Shown: positions 48,964-57,044 of the stretch, piece after piece | Layout: each line of letters opens with the position of its first letter | Position numbering within the stretch: position 1 is the first letter of the stretch | Origin: an uncultured Eubacteriales bacterium | GTDB lineage: Bacteria; Bacillota; Clostridia; Oscillospirales; Oscillospiraceae | NCBI GenBank assembly: GCA_900317375.1 | Contig: ONGJ01000029.1 | Location: forward strand, 1 to 64,000 | DNA length: 64,000 nucleotides | Direction of reading: 5' to 3' | Notes under the pieces: model-generated | Seen by the model: the letters and a program-made list of their open reading frames with translations, nothing else | Told to the model about the DNA's origin: nothing | The model's database searches: none | Position numbers and translations under genes: made by a program

Positions 48964-51233
48964 TGCGGAAGCTCGCCGCAGCGTCGGCCTCGCTGGCGCT
49001 TGCAGTCTTCCTGTCCTATTACCTGCTGCCGCGGGAGAGCATTTTGCCTGCGGCAGCAGTCTGCCTGACTGCAGCTGCGGTTTCGGCGCTGTTTCGGAGA
49101 CAAAGCCGGACGGTAAGAAGAATCTGCCTCTGCCTGCTCGGCGCGTCCGTCGGCTTTGCTGCCTATGCTCTGCATTGGAACAGGACGCTGCGCTATGCCG
49201 AAGCATGGGACGGCACCGAGCAGATCCTGAACGTGCAGGTGATGGAGCCGCCGGTGCGGCTCGATTATTCCACACGGATCCACGTACGAAGAACGGAAAA
49301 ACCCAGGCTGGACATGATGCTCTATGATTATAAAGAACAGGTCGGAGCACTCCAGCCCGGAAATGTGCTGGCGGTTGACGTAAAACTGCGCCGGGCCGAT
49401 CTGCGCTACGGCGAACGCAGCGACAGCCTGGTGTCGAAGGACATCTACCTGACAGGGACCCTGGTGGGCATCGAAAACCGTCTTCCGGATCAAAACAGCA
49501 TCCGTACGCTGGCCGCGCGCTGTGCAAAAAAACTCTCGGATTTTGCAGGCAGCTTTTTTTCTCCGGATACGGCGGTCTTCATGCGTTCGCTGATGCTGGG
49601 CGACAAGACCGATTTCTATCAGGATACGACGCTGTACGCGCGGATGCGCGGAGCGGGCTTCATGCATGTGGTGGCGGTGTCGGGGATGCACATTGCCTTT
49701 CTGGTCGGCATGATTCAGATGCTGTTCGGGGCAAGGCCGCTTTCTTCTGCGGCGGGCATCCTGCTGGTCTGCTTTTTTGTGTTCATGACGGGGGCGTCCC
49801 CTTCCGCGGTACGCGCCGGCATCATGCAGACGCTGCTGCTGATGGCCCCGATCTTCCGACGGGAGAATGACGGTCCGACCTCACTGGCTTTTGCGCTGGC
49901 GGCGATTTTGCTTATGAATCCCTTCAGCTGTGCCAGCATCAGCCTGCAGCTTTCCTTTTCTGCCATGGCCGGGATGGTTCTGCTGGCGGAACCGATGACC
50001 CGGACTCTGATGAAGGCCTGCAGGGCTGACAGGGAGAGCTGGCTGTGGGCGCCGCTGTCTGTGATCGGGGCCTCGCTCGCCGTGCTGATCGTGTCGGCGC
50101 CGCTTTCGGTGATCCATTTCGGAAGCCTTGCCGTCTACTCGCCGCTTACCAACCTGCTCGGTCTGTGGGCGGTCTCTCTCTGCTTCTGCGGAGGGTATCT
50201 GAGCTGCTTTGCAGCGCTGCTGTTCCTGCCGCTCGGGAAACTGCTTGCCGTGCCGACGCAGCTGCTGGCGCGGTATCTGATCCTGCTGGCCGGCCTGATC
50301 TGCAGAATCCCCCATCACCTGCTCCCCATGCAGACAGCCGAGATGAAGGTCTGGCTGGCGCTGTGCTATGCCCTTGGCCTGATTGCCTGGCGCAGCCGCG
50401 CGGGCAGCCGCTTTCGCCTGCTGGTCCCGGCTGCGCTCAGCATTCTGACGCTGGCTGCAGTGATTTCTGTGTCAGCCCGGCGCTACCGCAGCGCCGAGGC
50501 AGTCCTTGCGGCGCTGGATGTCGGTCAGGGAGAATGCATATGCGCCGTGTCCGCGGATAATACACTCATGTTCGACTGCGGCGGACTCAACACGTTGGAC
50601 AACGCCGGGGAAACAGCGGGCGCATGGCTGGAGCATGCCGGCCGGAAGCAGCTGGATGCCCTGGTGCTCTCGCACCTGCACGAGGATCATGCAAACGGCG
50701 TACCGATGCTGCTGGAGCTGATCCCGGTGCGCGAGATCATTCTATCGCCGAATGCGGACACGGACGAACAGCTTCTGACAAGAATCGTCGACGCAGCAGA
50801 GAGAAACGGGACAAAAGTCACCCGGCTTCTCGAAAACACGGAGCGGACATTCGGTAAGATCCGGGTGCGTATGACGGCTCCGCCTGACGCCGGGGATGAG
50901 AACGAACGGTGCATCATCAGCCTGGTTTCCATAGGGGACTATGATATGCTCATCACCGGTGATTCACCGGTTGGCGCCGAACAGAGACTGATCGAAAACG
51001 AAGAAATCCCGGATACCGAGCTGCTGATTGTAGGGCATCACGGATCAAAAACCTCGTCTGACCGCACATTCCTGTCGGCCATTCAGGCAGAAGATGCGAT
51101 TATCAGTGTGGGGAAAAACAATTCCTACGGCCACCCGACGAGGGAGACTCTGGTAAGCCTGCAAATCTGCGGATACGGGATCTATCGGACCGATCTGAAC
51201 GGTACGGTTGAGGTGTGGCTGCAGACTGCTTGA
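48963..51233 (+). CDS. comEC: ComEC/Rec2-type DNA uptake channel
   Basis: A 756-residue membrane protein that conducts transforming DNA. It has an N-terminal membrane and OB-like DUF4131 part, the competence core (FMHVVAVSGMHIAFLVGMIQM; TGASPSAVRAGIMQTLLLM) with about ten helices, and a C-terminal metallo-beta-lactamase domain (DVGQGECICAV, SHLHEDHANG, VGHHGSKTSS). All three parts are complete. It overlaps the HIT gene by one base. With comF it suggests at least a relic competence system. Confidence 0.95.
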   Translation: MRKLAAASASLALAVFLSYYLLPRESILPAAAVCLTAAAVSALFRRQSRTVRRICLCLLGASVGFAAYALHWNRTLRYAEAWDGTEQILNVQVMEPPVRLDYSTRIHVRRTEKPRLDMMLYDYKEQVGALQPGNVLAVDVKLRRADLRYGERSDSLVSKDIYLTGTLVGIENRLPDQNSIRTLAARCAKKLSDFAGSFFSPDTAVFMRSLMLGDKTDFYQDTTLYARMRGAGFMHVVAVSGMHIAFLVGMIQMLFGARPLSSAAGILLVCFFVFMTGASPSAVRAGIMQTLLLMAPIFRRENDGPTSLAFALAAILLMNPFSCASISLQLSFSAMAGMVLLAEPMTRTLMKACRADRESWLWAPLSVIGASLAVLIVSAPLSVIHFGSLAVYSPLTNLLGLWAVSLCFCGGYLSCFAALLFLPLGKLLAVPTQLLARYLILLAGLICRIPHHLLPMQTAEMKVWLALCYALGLIAWRSRAGSRFRLLVPAALSILTLAAVISVSARRYRSAEAVLAALDVGQGECICAVSADNTLMFDCGGLNTLDNAGETAGAWLEHAGRKQLDALVLSHLHEDHANGVPMLLELIPVREIILSPNADTDEQLLTRIVDAAERNGTKVTRLLENTERTFGKIRVRMTAPPDAGDENERCIISLVSIGDYDMLITGDSPVGAEQRLIENEEIPDTELLIVGHHGSKTSSDRTFLSAIQAEDAIISVGKNNSYGHPTRETLVSLQICGYGIYRTDLNGTVEVWLQTA

Positions 51234-51246
51234 GAAAGTATACAGC

Positions 51247-52278
51247 ATGAAAAAGAAAAGAAAAGAACCCGCTCTGGATTATGGGACAGAGATCCGAAAA
51301 CTCAAAGAACAGGGACCGCGGCGGCTGTATCTGCTGTGGGGTGAAGAAGATTACCTGCGCGACGATTATTTGAAGACGCTGCGGGAGATCTGTGCATCGG
51401 GCGCAGGAGACAGCTTTCAGAGCCGCATTTTCAAGAGCGCCCAGCCCGACCCGGTGGATCTGCGCTTTGCCATCGACACCCTTCCGTTTTTCAGTGAGCG
51501 CAGCCTCATTGAAATCCGGGAGATGGATTACCTGAAGCCCGGTGATGCAGATGCGCTGATCAGCGTTCTGGAGGATATCCCGGAGTACTGCACGGTGGTT
51601 TTTCTGCCGGAACAGGGAGAAGAGCCGAACGGGAAAAGCAAGATCGTCAAGTACCTGCGTGAGCACGGAACAGAAATCCGCTTTACCGTGCAGGATCAGA
51701 ATATGCTGATCCGCTGGATTACGAGGCGCTTTGCCTATTATGGGAAAAGCCTCGAGATCGAGGCGGCGCAGAGGCTGATCTGGCTGAGCGGCGACCAGAT
51801 GAAACGCCTGATTCCCGAGATCGAGAAAATCGCGGCTTATACAAAAGGGGAAAAGGTTACCGTTTCGGATGTCAACGCGGTGGCAAACCGGATTCCGGAG
51901 GCGGATATTTTCGAACTGACCGATGCCATTGCCGAGCGGCGCTTCAATACCGCCGCGGGGATTCTGGCGGATCTGCTTGAGCAGCGTGACAACAGCGTAC
52001 CTGCGATTCTGTCCATGCTGTCCAATCAGTTTCGGCGGCTGTATCTGGCAACGCAGACCAGGAACACGGCCGAACTGATGGAACTGAGCGGGATCAAGTA
52101 TGACTTCATGGCAAGACGGCTGCTGCAGTCAGCCAGAAGCTTTCAGCCGAAGCAGCTGCAGCAGGCGGTGTCTCTCTGTGCAAGAGCAGACTATCGGCTG
52201 AAATCGGAAGGAACGGACGAAAAGCAGCTGCTGAAGGAGACACTGATGCGGATTGCCCTTGAGGTGTCGGATGGCTGA
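51247..52278 (+). CDS. holA: DNA polymerase III delta subunit
   Basis: A 343-residue clamp-loader delta subunit: RLYLLWGEEDYLRDDYLKTLRE at the N-terminus and NSVPAILSMLSNQFRRLYLA in the C-terminal collar domain. The ATG at 51247 lies 13 bp after comEC; an in-frame upstream TTG would overlap comEC and adds non-conserved residues. The comEC-holA order is very common in Firmicutes. It overlaps the RNase M5-type gene by 8 bp. Confidence 0.93.
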   Translation: MKKKRKEPALDYGTEIRKLKEQGPRRLYLLWGEEDYLRDDYLKTLREICASGAGDSFQSRIFKSAQPDPVDLRFAIDTLPFFSERSLIEIREMDYLKPGDADALISVLEDIPEYCTVVFLPEQGEEPNGKSKIVKYLREHGTEIRFTVQDQNMLIRWITRRFAYYGKSLEIEAAQRLIWLSGDQMKRLIPEIEKIAAYTKGEKVTVSDVNAVANRIPEADIFELTDAIAERRFNTAAGILADLLEQRDNSVPAILSMLSNQFRRLYLATQTRNTAELMELSGIKYDFMARRLLQSARSFQPKQLQQAVSLCARADYRLKSEGTDEKQLLKETLMRIALEVSDG

Positions 52279-52870
52279 GAAAAAGCTTAGAATCCGGGAG
52301 GTCATTGTCGTCGAGGGGCGCTATGACCGCAACACCCTGAGTCAGGTGGTCGATGCTCTGATTTTCGAAACCAATGGGTTTGCTGTTTTCAATGACCGCG
52401 AGAAACTGGAAGCACTGCGTATGCTGGCAGAGGAGAGGGGCCTGATCCTGCTGACGGACTCGGATTCCGCCGGTTTTGTGATCCGAAACCGTCTGAAGAG
52501 TCTGATCCCGCCGGAGAAGATCAAGCAGGCCTTCGTGCCGGCCGTACCGGGCAGGGAGAAACGAAAAAACAGACCTTCAAAGGAAGGTCTGCTCGGTGTT
52601 GAGGGCATGCGGCCCGAAGAACTGATTCGGGCGCTGAAAAACGCCGGCGCGAGCGAAGACAGCTGTGCCGAAGAAGAGAGAATCACGGACGCGGATTTCT
52701 ACCGGCTGGGCCTGAACGGCAGGCCGGGATCTGCTCAGCTGCGGCGCAGACTGGCGCGGGAATTGCATCTTCCTCCGCTGATCAGCCGCACCGACCTGCA
52801 GAAGACCGCAGGATTCCTGCTCAGCCGGGAAGAACTGGAAGCGCTGGTAAGCCGGTTGACAAGAGAATGA
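52271..52870 (+). CDS. rnmV: Ribonuclease M5-type TOPRIM protein
   Basis: A 199-residue TOPRIM nuclease that matures 5S rRNA. It contains IREVIVVEGRYDRNTL (catalytic Glu), ILLTDSDSAGFVIRNRL (DxD) and VPGREKRKNRPSKEGLLGVEGM, all diagnostic. The C-terminal domain is present. RBS GAGGTG lies inside holA. In Bacillus, rnmV follows tatD and precedes ksgA; neither neighbour is found here. Confidence 0.92.
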   Translation: MAEKKLRIREVIVVEGRYDRNTLSQVVDALIFETNGFAVFNDREKLEALRMLAEERGLILLTDSDSAGFVIRNRLKSLIPPEKIKQAFVPAVPGREKRKNRPSKEGLLGVEGMRPEELIRALKNAGASEDSCAEEERITDADFYRLGLNGRPGSAQLRRRLARELHLPPLISRTDLQKTAGFLLSREELEALVSRLTRE

Positions 52871-52905
52871 ATCTGCGGTAAAATACTCGAGCATCAAAAA
52901 GACAT

Positions 52906-52982
52906 GCCCACGTAGCTCAGCAGGATAGAGCGACCGCCTCCTAAGCGGTAGGTCGGAGGTTCGAATCCCCTCGTGGGTGCCA
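52906..52982 (+). tRNA. tRNA-Arg (anticodon CCU)
   Basis: A 77-base tRNA with encoded CCA. Acceptor GCCCACG (52906-52912) pairs with CGTGGGT; D-arm GCTC/GAGC; anticodon stem ACCGC/GCGGT with loop CTCCTAA, anticodon CCT at 52940-52942; T-arm GGAGG-TTCGAAT-CCCCT region. It reads AGG codons. It lies 35 bp after rnmV. Its 3' 21 bases are repeated downstream. Confidence 0.97.
52962..52982 (+). repeat. Left copy of 21-bp direct repeat (tRNA 3' end, att-like)
   Basis: The last 21 bases of tRNA-Arg, from the T-loop through CCA, identical to 53109-53129. Integrases of genomic islands commonly recombine within tRNA 3' ends and leave such a copy. Confidence 0.8.
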
Positions 52983-53108
52983 AACGAAAGCAGCCGCTGC
53001 AGGCGGCTGCTTTCATTTGGAAAAATCTTAATGGGATTCGAGGGGAGCGGTGTAAGAAAACGTACCGGGGGCACGTTTTCCCCGCGACCGGGCCCGCCCG
53101 CAGGCGGG
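52983..53108. other. 126-bp segment between the two att-like repeats
   Basis: No gene. It contains three hairpins: 52986-53014, one with arms GAAAACGT/ACGTTTTC (about 53059-53084) and a GC-rich CCCGCC/GGCGGG stem just before the second repeat. GGGATTCG (about 53034) is an inverted match to the T-arm CGAATCCC. It looks like a tiny mobile element or the scar of a larger excised one. Confidence 0.5.
52986..53014 (+). terminator. Hairpin after the tRNA
   Basis: GAAAGCAGCCG (52986-52996) pairs perfectly with CGGCTGCTTTC (53004-53014), 7-base loop, followed only by ATTTGG. Possibly a weak terminator. Confidence 0.55.
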
Positions 53109-53129
53109 CGAATCCCCTCGTGGGTGCCA
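53109..53129 (+). repeat. Right copy of 21-bp direct repeat (att-like)
   Basis: Exact copy of the tRNA-Arg 3' end, 147 bp downstream of the first. A strong terminator begins 2 bp later, as expected if this end plus terminator were the original 3' flank of the tRNA gene. Confidence 0.8.
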
Positions 53130-53131
53130 TC

Positions 53132-53161
53132 AGGGAAGCCGGAAAGGGCTTCCCTTTTTTT
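53132..53161 (+). terminator. Strong intrinsic terminator
   Basis: AGGGAAGCC (53132-53140) pairs with GGCTTCCCT (53147-53155), followed by seven T. Probably the native terminator of the tRNA-Arg transcript. Confidence 0.9.
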
Positions 53162-53324
53162 CCATTTTTTCCCGAATCTCATGAAGCCGACGCTTATCGG
53201 AAACAAAGTAATGATGTTCGTTCGTCCAGACGGCATGGCCAAGAATCAAAGCCCGGTCTGCAGAGGAAGCCCAGGTTTTCAGAATAGAAACACCAAAAAA
53301 ACGCGCTGCCAACTTTTGATAAGC

Positions 53325-53373
53325 AGCCCGGGAACTCCTGATCTGATTGCAGAGCGGGAGTTCCCGGGCTTTT
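53325..53373. terminator. Long GC-rich hairpin terminator
   Basis: AGCCCGGGAACTCC (53325-53338) pairs perfectly with GGAGTTCCCGGGCT (53357-53370), 18-base loop, with TTTTC after it on the plus strand and GCTTATC on the minus strand. No plus-strand gene precedes it; it may end readthrough or belong to a lost gene. Confidence 0.7.
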
Positions 53374-53444
53374 CTTTTATATGCGGGAAAAAACTGCTCG
53401 TGTCTCTGTCCCCGAGTCATTATCATCCGGATTATCGGCCGGAA

Positions 53445-54320
53445 TCATCCCAGATGATGACTTTGGTATAAGGCTTGCGGTGAAGGTTGTATGATGACTT
53501 TGGTATAAGGCTTGCGGTGAAGGTTGTCATACAGCCACTTGGCGTTCACGTTTTCGGGCGTCAGGCGGCGCTGTACCCGGATACAGCCGCAGCTGCCTTT
53601 CGTCTCCAGTCGGCTCTCACATGTATCATAATCCATGTATGTCTCTCCGGTGGATTCTTCCGTCCGCCGGATCGCAGGCACCTTATGAATCCAGATGCTT
53701 TTGTTGATGCACATCCCATATCCGACCAGGCAGTCATCGGCCCAGAAATGATCTACCCGGCTGACAATGAGGAACTCTCCGGCAGGTGTCTCCAGGGAGG
53801 AAGCATCCTCTGCGGCAAGACCGGTGGAGACCGAAAGGGCAGAGAAGAGCTTTCCCTCTCTGAATACATACATTTTCTGCAGGAGCTTGTCGACCACCAG
53901 ACCATAGGTCCGGTCGACTTCTTCCTTTTTTAGAAGGGAGGTCGGAACATAACCTTCAAAACGGCTGCCAAAAACCCTGACATCGGAGGTTTCGTCGGCG
54001 GAGGAGTAAGCCTCAATCAGGGTCCAGTCTTTTCCGGACTCCAGCACATGCACACCCTGACTGAAGCAGGTGACGATGCCCGTATAATCCGAACAGCTGC
54101 CGTCCGGTCGGGCTCGCACACGGATCTGGTCACGGATACCGCCTTTCAGCACGGTCACAGGCTGAATCAGAACGTTCCAGATCGCGTCCTCGTCCAGCCG
54201 TCCCATTTCCAGCTTCCAAAAACAGATTTCATGATTGCACTTCACGGTGCTGAACGCATTGGGTGTGTGAATCGTGTGTTCCTGTCTCATGTCATCGTTC
54301 TGCAGTTCATCTGTCGTCAT
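53445..54320 (-). CDS. L,D-transpeptidase (YkuD) family protein with altered C-terminus
   Basis: A 291-residue protein. An SH3-like middle region (about residues 60-130) precedes a YkuD domain: VVDKLLQKMYVFREGKLF, SSLETPAGEFLIVSRVDHFW, WIHKVPAIR and the catalytic loop KGSCGCIRVQRR. The nucleophilic Cys is kept, but the usual SHGC histidine is Cys. No signal peptide or membrane anchor is visible, which is odd for a cell-wall cross-linking enzyme; the start (54320, or 54341) may reflect a truncated gene. A 37-bp tandem duplication at the 3' end replaced the ancestral ending KVIIWDDSGR with a frameshifted one. Confidence 0.78.
   Translation of the reverse strand: MTTDELQNDDMRQEHTIHTPNAFSTVKCNHEICFWKLEMGRLDEDAIWNVLIQPVTVLKGGIRDQIRVRARPDGSCSDYTGIVTCFSQGVHVLESGKDWTLIEAYSSADETSDVRVFGSRFEGYVPTSLLKKEEVDRTYGLVVDKLLQKMYVFREGKLFSALSVSTGLAAEDASSLETPAGEFLIVSRVDHFWADDCLVGYGMCINKSIWIHKVPAIRRTEESTGETYMDYDTCESRLETKGSCGCIRVQRRLTPENVNAKWLYDNLHRKPYTKVIIQPSPQALYQSHHLG
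53454..53527. repeat. 37-bp perfect tandem duplication
   Basis: Two identical 37-bp units, 53454-53490 and 53491-53527, within the 3' end of the L,D-transpeptidase gene. Since 37 is not a multiple of three, the duplication shifts the frame of the last codons. If the second unit is ignored, the minus strand reads YTKVIIWDDSGR and stops. Confidence 0.95.
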
Positions 54321-54451
54321 CAGCCCCCTTGAGCAGCCCATGCAGCCTCACGGCTGGAACAGGGATCCGTCAGCTTCCGGCTGCCGTACCTGCTCAGATC
54401 CCAATACTTGTGCACGAATACGGAATCAGGCAATGGCAGAAAGCGCTGCTT

Positions 54452-54481
54452 ATTATATCATAGTGCTCACTGTATAGGCAA
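54452..54481 (-). promoter_or_regulatory. Promoter of the L,D-transpeptidase gene
   Basis: Minus strand TTGCCT (plus 54476-54481), 18 bp, TATAAT (plus 54452-54457). The leader would be about 125 bases. Confidence 0.6.
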
Positions 54482-54535
54482 CAGCTTTTGCTGCTCTTCG
54501 CCTGTATGCAGGAGCATAAATGTTTTTGCCGTATA

Positions 54536-54564
54536 TTGTCTTTTGCGGCGTTTCATGATAATAT
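54536..54564 (+). promoter_or_regulatory. Promoter of the DUF3574-like gene
   Basis: TTGTCT (54536-54541), 17 bp, TAATAT (54559-54564), about 100 bp before the ATG at 54664. Confidence 0.5.
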
Positions 54565-54663
54565 CCAGACAGTAGAAGGCGGCATAGATGCTGCAGGGTT
54601 CCTGACGCAAGTATCTGCTCCGTTTTCACAGGATCCATGATTGCCGGGGAGGATAGAAAGACT

Positions 54664-55359
54664 ATGAAGAAATTCGCTGCCTGCATGCTCGTCTTATTGC
54701 TGCTCTGCACACCTGTCACAGCCGGTGCAGAAGCATCGGACTGGGATCTGTCTGCACCGACAGAGGTCACGGAGGAAGTCCGGGCGATTTTTGATAAAGC
54801 AACAGAGGGACTCTTAGGGGTGAGCTATGTTCCGGTCTGCGTCCTTGGCGTTCAGGGGGATACGTACTGTATCCTTTGCAAGGCGACGGTGATTTATCCG
54901 AATGCAGAGCCAAATAACGTACTTATGTATGTGAATGAAGACGGCATTCAGAACATCTACGAACTCTGGATCGATAAGCATGATAAAAAAGAAGAGGTCC
55001 GTGACGACGGGGAACAGGATAGCGCTGCGTCTGAGACGAATGCGGATATCCAGTATGTCATGTATCTCGGTACAAATGATAAGGACACCAACAAGCCGGT
55101 ATTCACAGAGGCCGAAGCGCAGGAGCAGGTCAAGGACATCCTGATCAGGCACTTTGGCGGTTACACGATACAGGAAGCAAGCGGCGGCTGGATTGATGAA
55201 GGAACCGTGTATCAGGAGTACACGCTGGTCATTTATCTGAGCGACACCACAGAGGAGGCCGTCCACGCCGCGGCAGATGAAATGATCGAGACCTTCCGTC
55301 AAAGCTCCGTCCTGATCCAGACCAATCCGACACGGACAGAGTTTTATTCAGGTTCATAA
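54664..55359 (+). CDS. Secreted protein with DUF3574-like C-terminal domain
   Basis: A 231-residue exported protein: signal peptide MKKFAACMLVLLLLCTPVTAGA, cleaved in appearance before EAS. Residues about 25-100 form a first domain (TEEVRAIFDKATEGLLGVSY...VLGVQGDTYCILCKATVIYP), and from about 125 a DUF3574-like domain (YVMYLGTNDKDTNKPVFTEAEA...GGWIDEGTVYQEYTLVIYL). Function unknown. The ATG at 54664 follows GGGGAGGA; an upstream in-frame start has no signal-peptide logic. Confidence 0.8.
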   Translation: MKKFAACMLVLLLLCTPVTAGAEASDWDLSAPTEVTEEVRAIFDKATEGLLGVSYVPVCVLGVQGDTYCILCKATVIYPNAEPNNVLMYVNEDGIQNIYELWIDKHDKKEEVRDDGEQDSAASETNADIQYVMYLGTNDKDTNKPVFTEAEAQEQVKDILIRHFGGYTIQEASGGWIDEGTVYQEYTLVIYLSDTTEEAVHAAADEMIETFRQSSVLIQTNPTRTEFYSGS

Positions 55360-55456
55360 CGAGATTTTTTCGGGCAGAAGAGTTCTCAGCAAAAAACGAA
55401 ACGGGCAACGGGCAGACTGGAATCTGCCGGGCCCGGTGAAAGGACGGAGATAAGAA

Positions 55457-55942
55457 ATGAAAAAGCTTGTTTCTGCGGTCATGGTATTTGTTTTGATTTT
55501 TGCGCTCAGCGCCGCCGCCTGTGCGGACTACGGCATCGGAAACTATGGTATTGTCATTACCAGAAATCCTTACAGCGGAACCTGGGCGGAAGGGGAGAGC
55601 GCGTGGTTCGAAGCCTGCGCCCAGTATTACAATACAATGGAATGGTCCTTCGTTGATCCGTGCGGGAACGAGCACTCTGTGCAGGAATTCCGCAAACTGT
55701 TTCCGGATGTAACGGTGGAAGGCGAAAACACCACAATGCTGACGATTCACAACCTGGACGGTGAGTTGAATGATTGGGCAGTGTTCTGCAGCTTCCACAG
55801 CGATATCGACAATTCCAGCACAAAATGGGCTTTTATCAAGGTGGTTGATGCCGTCCCGACATACGGCATGAATCAGGATAACTACAGCACGAATCCATAT
55901 GCCGGTCAGTATATCGGATACGACAGCATATATAAGATATAG
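55457..55942 (+). CDS. Small secreted protein, possibly Ig-like
   Basis: A 161-residue exported protein with the signal peptide MKKLVSAVMVFVLIFALSAAACA. The mature part (VITRNPYSGTWAEGESAWFEA, then VEGENTTMLTIHNL and DWAVFCSFHS) has the alternating pattern of an Ig-like beta-sandwich with two well-placed cysteines. Function unknown. RBS AAAGGACGGAG; 97 bp after the DUF3574-like gene, so possibly co-transcribed, and closed by a terminator. Confidence 0.75.
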   Translation: MKKLVSAVMVFVLIFALSAAACADYGIGNYGIVITRNPYSGTWAEGESAWFEACAQYYNTMEWSFVDPCGNEHSVQEFRKLFPDVTVEGENTTMLTIHNLDGELNDWAVFCSFHSDIDNSSTKWAFIKVVDAVPTYGMNQDNYSTNPYAGQYIGYDSIYKI

Positions 55943-55962
55943 AAAATCAGAAAGACAGTGAA

Positions 55963-55998
55963 AATCCGGAGCCCGGATGATGGGCCCCGGATTGTTTT
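55963..55998 (+). terminator. Intrinsic terminator
   Basis: AATCCGG-A-GCCC pairs with GGGC-CCCGGATT (55963-55993), followed by GTTTTATTT. Confidence 0.8.
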
Positions 55999-56038
55999 AT
56001 TTGAGAAAGAATTGCCTAAGAAAGCCTTTTTGAACAGG

Positions 56039-56713
56039 TCAGGATTCATTTGCCAACTGAACGGCCAGATGCTCTGCAATCATCTGATTGCCCAAGGCAT
56101 TGGGATGCACACCGTCGTCGAACCAGTCCTCATGATTCTGCGTCAGTTCGTGCAGATCGATGACCTCCAGCTTCAGATTCTCTGCCTGTCTCTTGATAAT
56201 CCCCGTAATGCAGCGGTCTATCGTTTCTGCGTTGATATCGAAGCCGACCTTTCCGGTTTTGGGATCGGCATAGCACTGCGGCGGGGTCATCACGATGACG
56301 CGCGGATGGTTCCTCAGATCCCTGTATTCCTTGCAGAAGGAATGGAATTCCCGCTCATATCGTTCCTCGTTCCAGTTGTAGGGCTTTGCATCATTGGTGC
56401 CGAGCATGATCAGATAGATTTCGGCAGAGCAGTTTAATGACTCACTGTAGAACTTGTCGGCTCTGTACGGATAATCGCCCTCGTCCTGAAGCGTTCTGCC
56501 GCTGATCCCATAGTTGATAACCTGATAATCCTGCCCGAGGATCTGATTCAGATAATACTCCCAGGTCTGCTCTGTCCTGCCTTTTACTCCGGCTCCGTAT
56601 GTGATGCTGTCTCCGATGCAGGCAATGTGCGTTTTATCCGGCAGGATTTTGGGGCTTTTGGGAACCATAAGATATTTCAGCACAAAATGGGAAAGGATAT
56701 CGTTAATTATCAC
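56039..56713 (-). CDS. SGNH/GDSL-type hydrolase
   Basis: A 224-residue esterase-fold protein: block I CIGDSITYGAG (nucleophile Ser), block III IMLGTNDAKPYN and block V DGVHPNALGNQMIAE (Asp/His). The full triad is present. No signal peptide. GTG start at 56713 preceded by GGAGGA at 8-9 bp. Possible substrates include acetylated sugars or lipids; none is indicated by neighbours. Confidence 0.9.
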   Translation of the reverse strand: MIINDILSHFVLKYLMVPKSPKILPDKTHIACIGDSITYGAGVKGRTEQTWEYYLNQILGQDYQVINYGISGRTLQDEGDYPYRADKFYSESLNCSAEIYLIMLGTNDAKPYNWNEERYEREFHSFCKEYRDLRNHPRVIVMTPPQCYADPKTGKVGFDINAETIDRCITGIIKRQAENLKLEVIDLHELTQNHEDWFDDGVHPNALGNQMIAEHLAVQLANES

Positions 56714-57044
56714 GGTGACAGTCCTCCGTGTGGTTATTTCGTATTGGTCGGAACTGCAGGACCTTCCAGCAATTCTTTGCTCCCGGCTTCAGCTTTCTGC
56801 AGCTTGGATACGGGCAGGCAAGATGCTGTGATGGATTTTGATCATACCATAAACCGGCAGGAGAATCAATTGCATCCGCTGCAGAAATGAACTTGACAAA
56901 TGCAGGTGAAAATAGTATATTTCTCATACAATTATTTGCACGCAATTAAATAGAAGACAATAAAAGGAGACGCCTGCTGAAAGGTCGTGCTGTCCGGAGA
57001 AACCCTGCGTTTTCCGAAAGACGGCGCGGAGGCAGACAATAGTT
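56714..57044. other. Divergent intergenic region
   Basis: About 330 bp without a gene. The right half carries the promoter and operator of the OhrR-like gene (56893-56951); the left half shows nothing I can support. Confidence 0.5.
56893..56951 (+). promoter_or_regulatory. Promoter and MarR-type operator of the OhrR-like gene
   Basis: Consensus TTGACA (56893-56898), 17-bp spacer, TATATT (56916-56921). Just downstream, AATTATTTGC-AC-GCAATTAAAT (56930-56951) is a near-palindrome, 8 of 10 paired positions, with the TTGC..GCAA core and A/T flanks that MarR/OhrR proteins favour. Autorepression is inferred. Confidence 0.7.

Larger units (their letters stand above)
53130..53426 (-). pseudogene. Possible remnant of a PIN-like protein
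   Basis: A 98-codon open frame. Residues about 45-90 contain ADRALILGHAVWTNEHHYFV followed by SDKRRL, which is reminiscent of the last part of PIN-domain ribonucleases. But the frame runs through two terminator hairpins (53132-53161 and 53325-53370), has no clear ribosome binding site and lacks the N-terminal catalytic Asp region. A decayed toxin fragment is the most I would claim; it may be non-coding. Confidence 0.25.
54342..54663. other. Divergent intergenic region
   Basis: About 320 bp without a gene, holding a minus-strand promoter (54452-54481) and a plus-strand promoter (54536-54564) for the two flanking genes. No signal-peptide coding region for the L,D-transpeptidase could be found in it; an in-frame TGA lies just before its first ATG. 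Confidence 0.55.

Noticed and set aside
52577..53242. Minus-strand frame containing HEGIRTSDLPLRRRS and YPAELRGHVF
   Set aside because: This is the well-known false translation of a tRNA gene read in reverse, here tRNA-Arg.
52975..53471. Plus-strand frames starting inside the tRNA and running to 53471
   Set aside because: They cross the tRNA end, the att-like repeats and terminators, and have no protein-like content.
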